Notes under the pieces: model-generated
The model's input: only the letters and a program-made list of their open reading frames with translations
Database searches by the model: none
Told to the model about the DNA's origin: nothing
Made by a program: the position numbers and the translations under genes
DNA from: Pseudonocardiaceae bacterium
GTDB lineage: Bacteria > Actinomycetota > Actinomycetes > Mycobacteriales > Pseudonocardiaceae
Length of the DNA: 38,044 nt
Direction of reading: 5' to 3'
Assembly: GCA_025924655.1 (NCBI GenBank)
Contig: JAICHZ010000003.1
Coordinates: 1-38,044 of the forward strand
In this document: positions 1-9,990 of the stretch, in pieces
How positions within the stretch are numbered: the stretch's first letter is position 1
How the letters are laid out: the number at the start of each line of letters is the position of its first letter

Positions 1-117
1 AGCTTAGCACGCGCGCTCACCGAACTCTGACGCAGCGGACTCGACCGGTTAGTCGTCCCCGATACCATCGGGACAGCCCGCCGGTAGGCCGGCGCGAACC
101 TGGGAACGGAGGTCGCC

Positions 118-993
118 GTGGGCAAGGCGCAGCGGTTCGAGCGTCGGTTGCAGGGTATGGTCGGGGACGCCTTCGCCCGGGTTTTCGGCGGTAGCGTGGT
201 GCCGCAGGAGGTGGCGCAGGCGCTCCAGCGCGAAGCTGACGACAATGCACGCCCGCTCGCGGGCGGGCGGGTGCTCGCGCCTAACCGTTACACCGTGACG
301 CTCGGAGCGGCCGACCACGACCGCCTCGCGGGCGACGAGCAGCGGGTGATCCGGATGCTCACGAGCTGCATCCAGAGCCATCTCGCTGAGCAGGCGTGGG
401 ATGTCTACGGAGGCCTTGTGGTAACCCTGGAGCGGTCTGAGACCCTGCACACGGGACAGTTCCGCACCAGCTCGTCCGTCGATCCAGACACACCGCAATC
501 TCGTAACGCAGGAGAGCGAGCGATGACTCAGCAACCAGCCCCGGACTACGGACAACCGGCCGGCTATGACTTCTCGGACTCCCGGTATGTCCAGGACGGC
601 TATCAGCCGGGACACCAGCGCTACGACGAGAGCTACGGTGAATATGATGGCAGCCAGCCTGGTTATGGCGGCCATGCACCGGTAAACCAGGTGAGTTACC
701 CCCGGCTTTCGGCGTCGCTCACCCTCGATGACGGATCGAATCGCTCTTACCAGCTGACCGAAGGCGTCACGGTGGTGGGTCGTGGCCAGGACGCCCAGTT
801 TCGCGTGCCCGACACCGGCGTGTCCCGGCGCCACGTGGAGATCACTTGGGACGGTCAAAACGCGATGCTCGCCGACCTCGGATCGACCAACGGCACGACG
901 GTCAACGGCACCCCGGTCCAGTCCTGGCAACTCGTTGACGGCGACGTGGTACGGGTCGGGCAGTCCCGGCTCGTCTTCCGTACCCAGGGATGA
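118..993 (+). CDS. fhaA: FhaA, DUF3662 and FHA domain protein
   Basis: Cytoplasmic phosphothreonine-binding adaptor of the cell-wall kinase operon; mycobacterial FhaA binds phosphorylated MviN (family knowledge). Residues 1-115 are the DUF3662 domain (begins MGKAQRFERRLQGMVGDAF). Residues 130-195 are a Tyr/Gly/Asp/Gln-rich linker. Residues 200-291 are a complete FHA domain with GRG near residue 220, SRRHVEI and DLGSTNGTTVNG. The GTG start follows GGAGG in 109-115 and begins at the conserved family N-terminus. At 291 aa it is shorter than the mycobacterial protein because the linker is short. First gene of a plus-strand operon whose members touch or overlap. Confidence 0.95.
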   Translation: MGKAQRFERRLQGMVGDAFARVFGGSVVPQEVAQALQREADDNARPLAGGRVLAPNRYTVTLGAADHDRLAGDEQRVIRMLTSCIQSHLAEQAWDVYGGLVVTLERSETLHTGQFRTSSSVDPDTPQSRNAGERAMTQQPAPDYGQPAGYDFSDSRYVQDGYQPGHQRYDESYGEYDGSQPGYGGHAPVNQVSYPRLSASLTLDDGSNRSYQLTEGVTVVGRGQDAQFRVPDTGVSRRHVEITWDGQNAMLADLGSTNGTTVNGTPVQSWQLVDGDVVRVGQSRLVFRTQG

Positions 994-1000
994 CCTCAGC

Positions 1001-1459
1001 GTGCCGGAGCTGGTACTACAGCTGACCAGAGCGGGTTTCCTGCTGCTGCTCTGGCTGTTCGTGGTGGCCGCGTTACGCGTCGTGCGCTCCGATCTGTTCG
1101 TCGCCTCCGGGCTGCGCGCCAGCCTGCCGATATCCCGCCGCGGTGCGCGGATCGCGGAGCGAAACCGGACGCCACGCCAGCTGGTGGTGACTGCGGGCGG
1201 CCTCGCGGGCACCCGTATCTCGCTGGATGGCAGGCCCATTCTGATCGGTCGGGCCGATGACTCCACACTGGTGCTCGATGACGACTACGCGTCCACCCGG
1301 CATGCCCGCCTGGGTTTGCAGGGCGGGGACTGGTTTCTCGAGGATCTGGGCTCCACCAACGGCACCTACCTGGACCGAGCTAAAGTCACCGGACCTACCC
1401 GGGTTCCTCTTGGAGTCCCGATCCGCATCGGCAAGACGGTGATCGAGCTGCGCTCATGA
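1001..1459 (+). CDS. fhaB: FhaB/FipA, membrane-anchored FHA protein
   Basis: A 152-aa protein with an N-terminal membrane segment (about residues 8-30, Leu/Val-rich) and a C-terminal FHA domain (residues 60-150) carrying LIGRADDSTL, STRHARL and DLGSTNGTYLD. In mycobacteria this protein links kinase signalling to FtsZ/FtsQ at the septum (family knowledge). The frame stays open further upstream, but GTG at 1001 lies 7 bases after the fhaA stop and gives the family N-terminus (MPELVLQLTRAGF). The stop overlaps the pstP start as ATGA. Confidence 0.93.
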   Translation: MPELVLQLTRAGFLLLLWLFVVAALRVVRSDLFVASGLRASLPISRRGARIAERNRTPRQLVVTAGGLAGTRISLDGRPILIGRADDSTLVLDDDYASTRHARLGLQGGDWFLEDLGSTNGTYLDRAKVTGPTRVPLGVPIRIGKTVIELRS

Positions 1460-2871
1460 CTCTGGTTCTGCGCTACGCAGCCCGAAGCGACCGCGGCCTG
1501 GTTCGGCAGAACAACCAGGACGCGGTGTACGCGGGCCCGCGTTTATTGGCGCTCGCCGACGGGATGGGCGGTCACGCGGCGGGCGACATGGCAGCCAAGG
1601 TGATGATCGCGGCCTTCGTCCCGCTGGACGACGACGAACCCGGCAACGACCTGCTGGACCAGTTGCACGAGGCCACCCTCGCTGGTAACGCCGCGATCAG
1701 CGAGCTGGTCCGGGAGGAACCCGAACGCGAGGGTATGGGCACCACGCTGACCGCGGTGCTCTTCGGCGGCAACAAGATCGGCTTGGTGCATGTCGGCGAC
1801 TCGCGCGCCTACCTGTTACGCGACGGGGTGTTCAGCCAGATCACCCACGACGACACCTTCGTCCAGTCGTTGATCGACGAAGGACGCATCTCCGAGCACG
1901 AGGCCAGCCACCATCCACAGCGCTCGCTGCTACTCAAGGCGCTCACCGGGCACGACGTGGAGCCCACGTTCACGGTCCGGGAGGCCTTCGCCGGGGACCG
2001 TTACCTGCTGTGCTCCGATGGTCTTTCCGGTGTGGTCAGCGCCGAGACGCTGGCCGAGGGACTGACCATCCCGGAACCTCAGGCCTGCGCTGACCGGCTT
2101 ATCGAGCTCGCGTTGCGGGGCGGCGGCCCAGACAACATCACCTGCATCGTGGCCGATGTGGTGGACGTCGAATACGGCGATGATGAGCCGATCATCGGCG
2201 GGGCGGCCGGCGACGGAATCGAGGAACCGCAGCCTGACTCGGCGGCCTCCCGGGCCGCAACAGCCACGCTGCCACGCCCAGCGGAGCCCACCCGGATCGA
2301 GCCCGCGCCCCCTGACCCGGAACTGCGCCGTCGCAAGCAACGGCGCGCGATGATCGGCCTGGCTGTCGTTGCCGTGCTAGTCGGCACCGTCGCCGCCATC
2401 AGCTCGATCCTGGTACTGAGCCAGTACTACGTGGGAGCCGCCAGCACCGGCGAGGTAGCCGTCTTCCACGGTGTCCGCGGCGAGTTCCTCGGTCTGCCGC
2501 TGCACACCTGGGCCGAAGGGAGCTGCCGCGACGGCGCGCACGGCTGCGAGGCGGTGTTCTTGCGCGACCTGCAACCATACGCCCGGAGCAACGTGCGCCG
2601 CGGGATGATCAGCAACAGCGGGATGGAAGGCGCGCGCGAGATCATCGGTCGGCTGCGCACCAATGATCTGTTGCCGCTGTGCCCCCGGGCCGGCACCGGG
2701 AACGTTCCGGTCGAGGCGTCGCGGTTGCCTTCCCCCGCCACCGAAACTCCCGCCAGCGGAAACGCTACGGACAACGCTGCCAGAGATACTCCCGGCAGCC
2801 CGACGACGACCGGTACGCCACTGCCGGATAAGCCCTCGGAACCCGGAGTGGACTGCCGGACGGTGAGCTGA
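1456..2871 (+). CDS. pstP: PstP, PP2C-type Ser/Thr protein phosphatase
   Basis: Metal-dependent phosphatase that reverses PknA/PknB phosphorylation. Residues 1-235 form the PP2C domain, with RSDRGLVRQNNQDA, DGMGGHAAGDMA, HVGDSRAYLLRDG, LLCSDGLSG and GGPDNITCIVADV supplying the metal-binding aspartates. A Pro/Ala-rich juxtamembrane linker follows, then one membrane helix (about residues 296-320) and an extracytoplasmic tail ending in a Pro/Thr/Ser-rich stretch. Four-base overlap with fhaB (ATGA) and one-base overlap with rodA indicate translational coupling. Length (471 aa) is normal for the family. Confidence 0.96.
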   Translation: MTLVLRYAARSDRGLVRQNNQDAVYAGPRLLALADGMGGHAAGDMAAKVMIAAFVPLDDDEPGNDLLDQLHEATLAGNAAISELVREEPEREGMGTTLTAVLFGGNKIGLVHVGDSRAYLLRDGVFSQITHDDTFVQSLIDEGRISEHEASHHPQRSLLLKALTGHDVEPTFTVREAFAGDRYLLCSDGLSGVVSAETLAEGLTIPEPQACADRLIELALRGGGPDNITCIVADVVDVEYGDDEPIIGGAAGDGIEEPQPDSAASRAATATLPRPAEPTRIEPAPPDPELRRRKQRRAMIGLAVVAVLVGTVAAISSILVLSQYYVGAASTGEVAVFHGVRGEFLGLPLHTWAEGSCRDGAHGCEAVFLRDLQPYARSNVRRGMISNSGMEGAREIIGRLRTNDLLPLCPRAGTGNVPVEASRLPSPATETPASGNATDNAARDTPGSPTTTGTPLPDKPSEPGVDCRTVS

Positions 2872-4310
2872 TGGTCACGGCGGTTCCCACTGCGGACGCG
2901 GGCGCCCAGCCCGGGTCCGCTCCGCCCACCAAACGCGGCATAGAGCTGATCATGCTGGCCTTCGCCGCGATCGTGGTGACCACGGCGCTGGTACTGGTGG
3001 AGCTCAACCAACCGCACGGGGTCACCCGGTCGGTGCTCTACGACGGAGCCGCTTACCTGGCCTTGTTCGGCGCCGCCCATATTGCGGTGCGGTGGTTCGC
3101 GCCATACGCCGACCCGCTGATCCTGCCCTGCGTGGCGTTGCTCAACGGGCTGGGGCTGGTGATGATCCACCGGCTCGACCTGGCTGGCGAGGCAGCGGCC
3201 GCCTCGGTCGGTGACCCGGTCCCGACCGGCAACCTCCCGCATCAGATCGCCTGGACCACACTCGGGCTTGGCATGTTCGTGGCGGTGCTGGTGCTGGTCC
3301 GCGACCATCGCATGCTGGCCCGTTACGGCTATACCTGCGGGCTGGTCGGGCTGGCGGCGCTGGCCCTGCCAGGCCTGCTGCCCGGCGCTATCTCCGAGGT
3401 CAACGGCTCGAAGATCTGGCTGCGGGTCGGCGGGTTGACGATCCAACCGGGTGAGTTCGCCAAGATCCTGATCATGATCTTCGTCGCCGCATTCCTGGTG
3501 ACCAAACGTGACCTTTTCACCACGGCGGGCCGCAAAGTGCTGGGCATGGAACTGCCCAGAGCCAGAGACCTCGCCCCGCTGCTGGCGGCCTGGGGGATTT
3601 CGCTGGGCGTACTGGTGATCGAGAAGGATCTGGGCACCTCACTGCTGTTCTTCGGCATCGTGCTGGTGCTCATCTACGTCGCCACCGAACGGGTCGCCTG
3701 GCTGGTGATCGGGCTGATCTTCTTCCTCGGTGGCGCGACGGTCTCGGACATGCTCTTTCGGCATGTGCAACGCCGGGTGACCGCCTGGATCAACCCCTTC
3801 TCCGACTACGACGGAGCCGGCTACCAGATGGCGCAGTCGTTGTTCGGGTTGGGCACCGGCGGGGTGTTCGGCACCGGGCTGGGTGCCGGCCGTCCCGACC
3901 TGGTGCCCGAAGCGCACACCGACTACATCACCGCCGCGATCGGCGAGGAGCTGGGTTTTGTCGGGTTGGCCGCCGTGTTGTTCACCTACCTGCTGGTGGT
4001 CATGCGCGGCATGCGTACCGCATTGACCGTCCGGGACACCTTCGGCAAGCTGCTCGCCGCGGGGCTGGCCTTCGCGATCGGTCTGGAAGTGTTCATCGTG
4101 GTCGGCGGGGTGACCAAGCTGATCCCGCTGACCGGGCTCACCGCGCCGTTCCTGGCCTACGGCGGCTCGTCGCTGCTCGCCAACTACATCCTGGTGGCGC
4201 TGCTGCTGCGGATCTCCCATGCGGCGCGCTCCCCGGCCGCGTCGGCGGCCCCGCGCAAGCCGGTAGCGCCGTTGGCCGAGGCACGCACCGAAATGGTGCA
4301 GCGCCCGTGA
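2871..4310 (+). CDS. rodA: RodA/FtsW-type SEDS glycosyltransferase
   Basis: Polytopic SEDS-family peptidoglycan polymerase that works with the class B penicillin-binding protein encoded next. The 479-aa protein is hydrophobic throughout, with about 12 predicted membrane helices. The family C-terminal signature is present (KLIPLTGLTAPFLAYGGSS), as are the WLRVGGLTIQPGEFAK and LEKDLGTSL-like segments (here IEKDLGTSLL). The start overlaps the pstP stop by one base (TGATG) and the stop overlaps the pbpA GTG (GTGA). The position between pstP and pbpA marks it as the elongation-type SEDS protein of this operon. Confidence 0.95.
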   Translation: MVTAVPTADAGAQPGSAPPTKRGIELIMLAFAAIVVTTALVLVELNQPHGVTRSVLYDGAAYLALFGAAHIAVRWFAPYADPLILPCVALLNGLGLVMIHRLDLAGEAAAASVGDPVPTGNLPHQIAWTTLGLGMFVAVLVLVRDHRMLARYGYTCGLVGLAALALPGLLPGAISEVNGSKIWLRVGGLTIQPGEFAKILIMIFVAAFLVTKRDLFTTAGRKVLGMELPRARDLAPLLAAWGISLGVLVIEKDLGTSLLFFGIVLVLIYVATERVAWLVIGLIFFLGGATVSDMLFRHVQRRVTAWINPFSDYDGAGYQMAQSLFGLGTGGVFGTGLGAGRPDLVPEAHTDYITAAIGEELGFVGLAAVLFTYLLVVMRGMRTALTVRDTFGKLLAAGLAFAIGLEVFIVVGGVTKLIPLTGLTAPFLAYGGSSLLANYILVALLLRISHAARSPAASAAPRKPVAPLAEARTEMVQRP

Positions 4311-5782
4311 ACACTCCGCTTCGTCGGGTCGCGCTGGCCGTCATGGGCATGATCGTGCTGCTGCTGGCCAACGCCACCTACATCCAGGTGGTCAACGCCG
4401 ATACCTACCGCACCGACCCGCGCAACCGGCGGGTGCTGCTCGATGAGTACAGCCGGCAGCGCGGCGAGATCATCGCCGGCGGGTTGCCGGTGGCCAGCTC
4501 GGTCGAGACCAGCGGGCAGCTGCGTTTCCTTCGCAAGTACCTCGACGGCCCGATGTACGCCCCGGTCACCGGCTACTACTCGCTGCGTTACGGCGCGGGC
4601 GGCATGGAGAACGCGATGGACTCCGTGCTCAACGGTTCCGATGGCCGGCTGTTCGTGCGGCGGCTGTCGGACCTGGTCACCGGGCGCGAACCCAGCGGCG
4701 GCAGCGTCGAGCTCACCATCAACCCGGCCGTCCAACGGGTGGCCTACGACCAGCTGACCCGCCGGGGTTATACCGGCGCGGTGGTGGCGATCAAGCCGAG
4801 TACCGGGGAGATCCTGGCAATGGCGTCCACCCCGTCCTACGACCCGAACCAGCTGTCCTCGCACGATGGCGCGCAGCAGGAGTCCGCCTGGAACGCGGAC
4901 ACCTCGCCTAAGCGTGAGATTCCACTGACCAACCGGGCAGTCGCAGCCATCTACCCGCCGGGGTCGACCTTCAAGCTGGTGGTCACCGCCGCCGCGCTGG
5001 AGGCGGATAAGGCCACCCCGGAGACCCCGCTGACGGCGGCCGCGGCGTTGCAGCTGGAGAACACTACGACGTTGCTGCACAACTTCGCCGACCAGCCGTG
5101 CGGACCGGGCGCCACGGTCACGCTCAAGACGGCATTGGTGCGGTCCTGCAACGCCGCCTTCGCGCAGCTCGCCGCCACGGTCGGTGAAGCCGACCTGCGC
5201 AAGCAGGCCCAATTGCTCGGTATCGGGCAGCAGGATCTCGCCATCCCGATCCCGGTGACACCATCGACGCTGGGCGCCATTCCCGACGTCGCCGCGTTGG
5301 AACAGTCCGGCATCGGGCAGCGCGATGTGGCGCTGAGCCCCTTGCAGAACGCGATGATCGCCGCGACGATCGCCAACGGCGGGGTGCGAATGAAACCCCA
5401 GTTGGTGCGCAACATCCTGGCCCCGGACCTGTCGGTGCTGGACCAGACCGCACCGGAGCAGGTCGGCGTGGCGATGTCTCGCTTCACCGCCGATCAGATC
5501 CGAGACCTGATGGTCGCCGCGGAGAACAGCTACCGCAACGACGGTAAGATCAGGGGTGTCACCATCGCCGCGAAGACCGGCACCGCCGAGCATGGCGCTG
5601 ATCCCAAGAACACCCCTCCGCACGGTTGGTATGTGGCTTTCGCGCCCGCCGACAACCCGCAGGTCGCGATCGCAGTGCTGGTCGAGAACGGTGGAGACCG
5701 CAACCTGGAGGCCACCGGCGGCTCCCTAGCCGCCCCCATCGGCCGAGCCGTCATCGGCGCCGCCCTGCAAGGAGCCCGCTGA
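4307..5782 (+). CDS. pbpA: PbpA, class B penicillin-binding protein
   Basis: Peptidoglycan transpeptidase anchored by an N-terminal helix (about residues 8-27), with a dimerisation region and a C-terminal penicillin-binding domain. All three active-site motifs are visible: Ser220-Thr-Phe-Lys (SxxK), Ser280-Cys-Asn (SxN) and Lys423-Thr-Gly (KTG). At 491 aa it has the usual family length. GTG start inside the rodA stop, and its stop overlaps the pknA start by one base (TGATG). In mycobacteria PbpA is phosphorylated by PknB (family knowledge), so substrate and kinase are co-transcribed here. Confidence 0.96.
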   Translation: MNTPLRRVALAVMGMIVLLLANATYIQVVNADTYRTDPRNRRVLLDEYSRQRGEIIAGGLPVASSVETSGQLRFLRKYLDGPMYAPVTGYYSLRYGAGGMENAMDSVLNGSDGRLFVRRLSDLVTGREPSGGSVELTINPAVQRVAYDQLTRRGYTGAVVAIKPSTGEILAMASTPSYDPNQLSSHDGAQQESAWNADTSPKREIPLTNRAVAAIYPPGSTFKLVVTAAALEADKATPETPLTAAAALQLENTTTLLHNFADQPCGPGATVTLKTALVRSCNAAFAQLAATVGEADLRKQAQLLGIGQQDLAIPIPVTPSTLGAIPDVAALEQSGIGQRDVALSPLQNAMIAATIANGGVRMKPQLVRNILAPDLSVLDQTAPEQVGVAMSRFTADQIRDLMVAAENSYRNDGKIRGVTIAAKTGTAEHGADPKNTPPHGWYVAFAPADNPQVAIAVLVENGGDRNLEATGGSLAAPIGRAVIGAALQGAR

Positions 5783-7224
5783 TGCTGAGCAGCGGGCAGG
5801 TGTTGGCGGGGCGCTACCAGTTGGGGCGGCGCATCGCCATCGGCGGGATGGGCGAGGTGTGGCGGGCCGCCGACAGTCGGCTGGACCGGGAGGTCGCCGT
5901 CAAGGTGCTCAGGCCGGAGCTGTCCGGCGACGCCGAGTTCCGGCAGCGGTTCCACACCGAGGCGCGGATGACCGCGTCGCTGAACCATCCGGGGATCGCC
6001 GCGGTGCACGACTACGGTGAAGCAGCGAGCGATCCAGTGGTCGCGTACCTGGTCATGGAGCTGGTCCCGGGGGATCCGCTCGACACCATCCTGATCCGGC
6101 ATCCGCGGCTGAGCGCCAACCGGACGCTGGACATCCTGGGCCAAGCCGGCGCCGCGCTGCAGGCCGCCCACGAGCGCGGTCTGGTGCATCGAGATATCAA
6201 ACCCGCAAACATCATGATCACCCCCGACGGCACAGTGAAGCTCACCGACTTCGGCATCGCCAGAGCCGTCGACGCAGCGCCGGTGACCCGCACCGGGATG
6301 GTGATGGGCACCGCGCACTACATCGCCCCGGAGCAGGCATCTGGCGACGACACCGGTCCGGCTGGAGATGTCTACTCGTTGGGCGTGGTGGGTTACGAGT
6401 GCCTAGCCGGCGGGCGCCCGTTCTCGGCGGACAACGCCGTGACCATCGCGATGATGCACATCCGCGACCAGCCACCTCCGTTGCCGCCGGATGTGCCGCC
6501 AGCAGTCTGTGAGCTGATCGAGACGGCGCTGGCCAAGGACCCCGGCCAGCGCTACCGCACCGGCGGTGAGTTCGCCGCCGCCGTTGCCGCCGTCCAGGCC
6601 GGGCGCCGGATGCCGCTGCCTACCGGAGTGGACTCCCGCAGCCCCGCTACGGCAGCACTGCGTGACAGCCAGCCGCCACCAACCGCGTTGCTGCCATCCG
6701 TGCCGCCCCCGGGGTCGCGCTACCCCGAGCGGCGCGGCGCAGGGCGAATCACGGTTGCCCTGCTCGGTGTGCTCGCGGTAGTGCTGGGCGGATACCTGGT
6801 CCGTGAGGTGTTTCTCACAGCCGCACCCACTGGGGTGGCCGCCGGGACAGGTATGACCACCGCCGCCCCGGTTGCTCCGGTGACACCGTCGCCCATCCCA
6901 GACCCGGTCGTGACAGCGCCGCCTGCCGCGCACCAGCCAGTCCAGCCGCAACCCACCAAGATGCGACCCGACCCGGAGCCGACCAACCCGGGCGACGCAG
7001 CCCCGGAGGTACTCATCATTCCGACCGATTACTTGGGCTACCGGGGCAGCGATGCCGTCGTGACCGCGAAGGTGCATGGGTTGATACCGCGAGTGGTCGA
7101 CGACAATGGCGACCAGATCGACCCGGACCTGCGGTCGCAGTGCAGGGTCATCGGAGTGGACCCGCTGTCCGGTTACGTCCCGCTGCGATCAACTCTGGAA
7201 CTGACCTGCCGGGAGGGACAGTGA
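5782..7224 (+). CDS. pknA: PknA, membrane Ser/Thr protein kinase
   Basis: Receptor-type kinase controlling cell shape and division. Kinase domain residues 10-275: glycine loop IAIGGMGEV, catalytic Lys41 (VAVKVL), HRD motif with Asp138, DFG, activation loop with Thr residues ([17 protein letters not shown]). A Pro-rich linker precedes one membrane helix (about residues 326-345). The extracytoplasmic tail ends in about 65 residues (from [14 protein letters not shown] to LELTCREGQ) that look like one degenerate PASTA unit; mycobacterial PknA lacks PASTA repeats. The frame is open from 5626, but ATG 5782 overlaps the pbpA stop and gives the family N-terminus. Confidence 0.95.
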   Translation: MLSSGQVLAGRYQLGRRIAIGGMGEVWRAADSRLDREVAVKVLRPELSGDAEFRQRFHTEARMTASLNHPGIAAVHDYGEAASDPVVAYLVMELVPGDPLDTILIRHPRLSANRTLDILGQAGAALQAAHERGLVHRDIKPANIMITPDGTVKLTDFGIARAVDAAPVTRTGMVMGTAHYIAPEQASGDDTGPAGDVYSLGVVGYECLAGGRPFSADNAVTIAMMHIRDQPPPLPPDVPPAVCELIETALAKDPGQRYRTGGEFAAAVAAVQAGRRMPLPTGVDSRSPATAALRDSQPPPTALLPSVPPPGSRYPERRGAGRITVALLGVLAVVLGGYLVREVFLTAAPTGVAAGTGMTTAAPVAPVTPSPIPDPVVTAPPAAHQPVQPQPTKMRPDPEPTNPGDAAPEVLIIPTDYLGYRGSDAVVTAKVHGLIPRVVDDNGDQIDPDLRSQCRVIGVDPLSGYVPLRSTLELTCREGQ

Positions 7225-7328
7225 GCGGTCGGTCCCCATCGGGTGACAGCCGGAGGGGGGGCATGATGGAGCCCGGACCAGGCCGCACCACGGCACGGAT
7301 CACGAACAAGGACCTGAACGGCGCCGGA

Positions 7329-9290
7329 ATGACCATTCCCCGACTACTGTCGGACCGCTACGAGCTGGGCGAGACGCTCGGCTATGGCGGCATGTCCGAA
7401 GTGCATCTCGGACGCGACGTGCGGCTCGACCGCGACGTCGCGGTCAAGGTGCTGCGCGCCGATCTCGCCCGGGATCCGCAGTTCCAGCACCGCTTCCGGC
7501 GGGAGGCGCAGAACGCCGCCGCGCTGAACCATCCCGCCATCGTCGCGGTGTATGACACCGGCGAGACGGTTTCTGGCTACGGTCCGTTGCCGTACATCGT
7601 GATGGAGTACGTCGAGGGCCGCACGCTGCGCGACATCGTCAAGACCGAGGGTCCGATGGACGAGCAGCGCGCGATGGAGACGATGGCGGACATCTGCGCC
7701 GCGCTGGACTTCAGCCACCGCAACGGCATCATCCACCGCGATGTCAAACCGGCCAACGTGATGATCAACAATGCCGGCGCGGTCAAGGTGATGGACTTCG
7801 GTATCGCCAGGGCGCTGGCCGACGGGCAGGGCGTGACCCAGACCGCCGCAGTGGTCGGCACCGCGCAGTATCTGTCCCCCGAACAAGCACGTGGGGAACT
7901 GGTGGACGCCCGGTCGGATGTCTACGCCGCCGGTTGCGTGCTGTACGAGCTGATCACCGGAGAGCCGCCGTTCACGGGGGACTCCCCGGTCGCGGTGGCC
8001 TACCAGCACGTCCGCGAAGATCCCATCCCACCGTCGCGGCAGAATCCTGACGTGTCCGCGGCGCTGGACGCGGTGGTGCTCAAGGCGATGAGCAAGAATC
8101 CGGCCAACCGTTACCAGTCCGCTGCTGAGATGCGCACGGACCTGGTTCGGGTCTTGTCCGGCCAGCGCCAGCTGGCGCCGGTGATCATGACCGATGCGGA
8201 CCGTGACCGAATGCTCGACTCGGGCCCCACGGTCGCCATCCGGCCGATCCGACCCACTCGGGCCAGCCGCCGCCACGGCGATCCCACCGCAGCGTCGGTC
8301 GAGGAGCGGCGGTCCGGGCGGGGTCTGGGAATCCTCACCACGGTTGTCATCATCGCGATCGTCGGACTGCTACTGCTGCTGTTCACCGACGTCTTCGGTG
8401 GCGGACCGAAAGCCGTCGCGCTACCCAACGTGGTCGGTCAGCCGGTGCCGTCTGCCGAGCAGTCGCTCAACGCCGCCGGGTTCCAGACCGAGCGTCACCC
8501 GGTCGAGTCAACCCCGCAGGACCTCGATCGGGTGGTGGCGATGAGCCCGGTCGGCCAGGCGGCACGGGGAACAACGGTGCGGCTGGACGTCGGCGCGGGG
8601 CCGGCTGAGGTAGAGGTGCCCAACCTGCTCGGTCTGGACCGCGTCCAGGCCCAGGCGTCCCTGCAACAGGTGGGTCTGGTGCTCTCCCCCGACCAAGGCA
8701 CCCAAGTCGCCCAGGACGACAAGGATATCGGCCGGGTACTCGTCCAGGATCCGGCCGCCGGTGGCCGGCTGGCCAAGGGCAAAGCTGTGGCCATCACAGT
8801 CGGGGTGGCGCCGGAGACGGTGGGTGTGCCCGACGTCGTCGGCACCAACATCGACCAGGCTCAGCGCAACCTCGTGGTCGCGCACCTCACCGCCGCGGTC
8901 CAGGACGTCGACTCCACGGCGCCCAAGGGCCAGGTCCTGAGGCAGAACCCAGGCGGGGGTAACACCGTCAAGGCGGGCGCTACGGTCACCCTCACGGTGT
9001 CCCGAGGCAACCAGATCCAGATGCCGGACCTGCGCGGTCAGACCCCGACACAGGCGCAGAACGCGCTGCGGAAGTTGGGTTGGACCGGGACTCTGAAGCA
9101 GGTCTTCACGCCGGTCGAGGATGCGACTCAGGTCGGGTTCATCGTCGCCCAGGACGTTCCTGTGGGTACCGGCTTCGCTCGCGATCAGACCATCACGATT
9201 ACCGTCGGCCAGAACAACGCGGCCACCAGCACGACCACCACGGGTGGGATCTTCGGCGGTACCACAGGATTCCCCACCCCAGGTGGCTGA
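7329..9290 (+). CDS. pknB: PknB, PASTA-domain Ser/Thr protein kinase
   Basis: Central kinase of cell-wall growth. The kinase domain has glycine loop LGYGGMSEVH, Lys40, HRD Asp138 and DFG. One membrane helix lies at about residues 332-352, followed by four extracytoplasmic PASTA repeats (starting near ALPNVVG, VEVPNLLG, GVPDVVG and QMPDLRG), which sense muropeptides/lipid II in homologues. With ATG 7329 the catalytic residues fall at 40 and 138, the same numbers as in M. tuberculosis PknB, and the start MTIPRLLSDRYELGE aligns. A stronger Shine-Dalgarno (GGAGGGGGG, 7252-7260) sits before ATG 7263/7266, which would add 22 or 21 residues in frame. Last gene of the operon. Confidence 0.94.
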   Translation: MTIPRLLSDRYELGETLGYGGMSEVHLGRDVRLDRDVAVKVLRADLARDPQFQHRFRREAQNAAALNHPAIVAVYDTGETVSGYGPLPYIVMEYVEGRTLRDIVKTEGPMDEQRAMETMADICAALDFSHRNGIIHRDVKPANVMINNAGAVKVMDFGIARALADGQGVTQTAAVVGTAQYLSPEQARGELVDARSDVYAAGCVLYELITGEPPFTGDSPVAVAYQHVREDPIPPSRQNPDVSAALDAVVLKAMSKNPANRYQSAAEMRTDLVRVLSGQRQLAPVIMTDADRDRMLDSGPTVAIRPIRPTRASRRHGDPTAASVEERRSGRGLGILTTVVIIAIVGLLLLLFTDVFGGGPKAVALPNVVGQPVPSAEQSLNAAGFQTERHPVESTPQDLDRVVAMSPVGQAARGTTVRLDVGAGPAEVEVPNLLGLDRVQAQASLQQVGLVLSPDQGTQVAQDDKDIGRVLVQDPAAGGRLAKGKAVAITVGVAPETVGVPDVVGTNIDQAQRNLVVAHLTAAVQDVDSTAPKGQVLRQNPGGGNTVKAGATVTLTVSRGNQIQMPDLRGQTPTQAQNALRKLGWTGTLKQVFTPVEDATQVGFIVAQDVPVGTGFARDQTITITVGQNNAATSTTTTGGIFGGTTGFPTPGG

Positions 9291-9314
9291 CCGGTCAGCG
9301 CACGGCCGCGGGGG

Positions 9315-9959
9315 TCAGCGCACCGCCGCGGCCGAGGCGAGCTTGCGCATCTGGTTCTCGAGTTCGACCACCCGTGCCTCGTCCACCTCGCCGCCCGCGA
9401 GACGCAGCCAGTTCGCCAGCAAGCGGTGCCCGGAGTCGGTGAGCACCGACTCCGGGTGAAACTGCACGCCGTGCACCGGAAGCTCCCGGTGACGCAGCGC
9501 CATCACGATGCCCGACTCGGTGCGGCCGGTGACCTCGAGCTCGTCCGGGATGGTCTCGGGCAGCACGGTCAGAGAGTGATACCGGGTGGCGGTGAACGGC
9601 TGCGGCAACCCGGCGAGCACCGCAGCGCCGTTGTGATACACCAGCGACGTCTTCCCGTGCAGCAGTTCCGGGGCTCGCGCCACGGTGGCGCCCCAGACGG
9701 CCCCGATCGCCTGGTGCCCGAGGCAGACGCCGAGTAACGGGCGGCGCTGCGCGGCACAGTCTCGGATGATGTCCATGCTCGCGCCAGCCCGGTCCGGCGT
9801 ACCTGGGCCGGGGCTGATCAACACGGCGTCCGCGGCGGCGACGTCTCCTGGCTCGACCACGTCGTTGCGCCGCACCACGCACTGGCATCCCAGCTGCGCC
9901 AGGTACTGCACAAGGTTGTATACGAAGCTGTCATAGTTGTCGATCACAAGGACCCGCAT
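9315..9959 (-). CDS. pabA: Glutamine amidotransferase, PabA/TrpG type
   Basis: Class I glutamine amidotransferase subunit that supplies ammonia to chorismate-using enzymes (aminodeoxychorismate or anthranilate synthase component II). Motifs: VIDNYDSFVYNLVQYL at the N-terminus, SPGPGTPDRAG, nucleophile Cys in GVCLGHQAIG, and the His/Glu pair in GVQFHPESVLT. The 214-aa length is normal. No chorismate-binding partner is in the window, so folate versus tryptophan use cannot be decided; this locus is called trpG/pabA in mycobacteria. Convergent with pknB (24-base gap). The ATG lies in the 3' arm of a 12-bp palindrome and has no clear Shine-Dalgarno. Confidence 0.93.
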   Translation of the reverse strand: MRVLVIDNYDSFVYNLVQYLAQLGCQCVVRRNDVVEPGDVAAADAVLISPGPGTPDRAGASMDIIRDCAAQRRPLLGVCLGHQAIGAVWGATVARAPELLHGKTSLVYHNGAAVLAGLPQPFTATRYHSLTVLPETIPDELEVTGRTESGIVMALRHRELPVHGVQFHPESVLTDSGHRLLANWLRLAGGEVDEARVVELENQMRKLASAAAVR

Positions 9960-9985
9960 GCCAGGCAGCGTAGCTGCCTGGCATG
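9957..9985. repeat. 12-bp palindrome covering the pabA start codon
   Basis: Arms 9957-9968 (CATGCCAGGCAG) and 9974-9985 (CTGCCTGGCATG) are perfectly complementary with a 5-base loop. On the pabA-sense RNA the ATG is inside the 3' arm. It could hide the initiation codon, act as an operator, or end transcription arriving from the sortase side. Confidence 0.75.
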
Positions 9986-9990
9986 TTCGT

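Noticed and set aside
49-1266. Long minus-strand open frame (405 codons) opposite fhaA/fhaB
   Set aside because: Arg/Pro-rich shadow of high-GC coding sequence; no domain, and the plus strand holds FhaA and FhaB.
4184-5623. 479-codon minus-strand open frame opposite pbpA
   Set aside because: Antisense shadow of a complete penicillin-binding protein gene with all active-site motifs.
9291-9331. Near-duplicate of GGTCAGCGCAC followed by a GC-rich run after pknB
   Set aside because: Short and low-complexity; probably a chance local duplication around the pabA stop.
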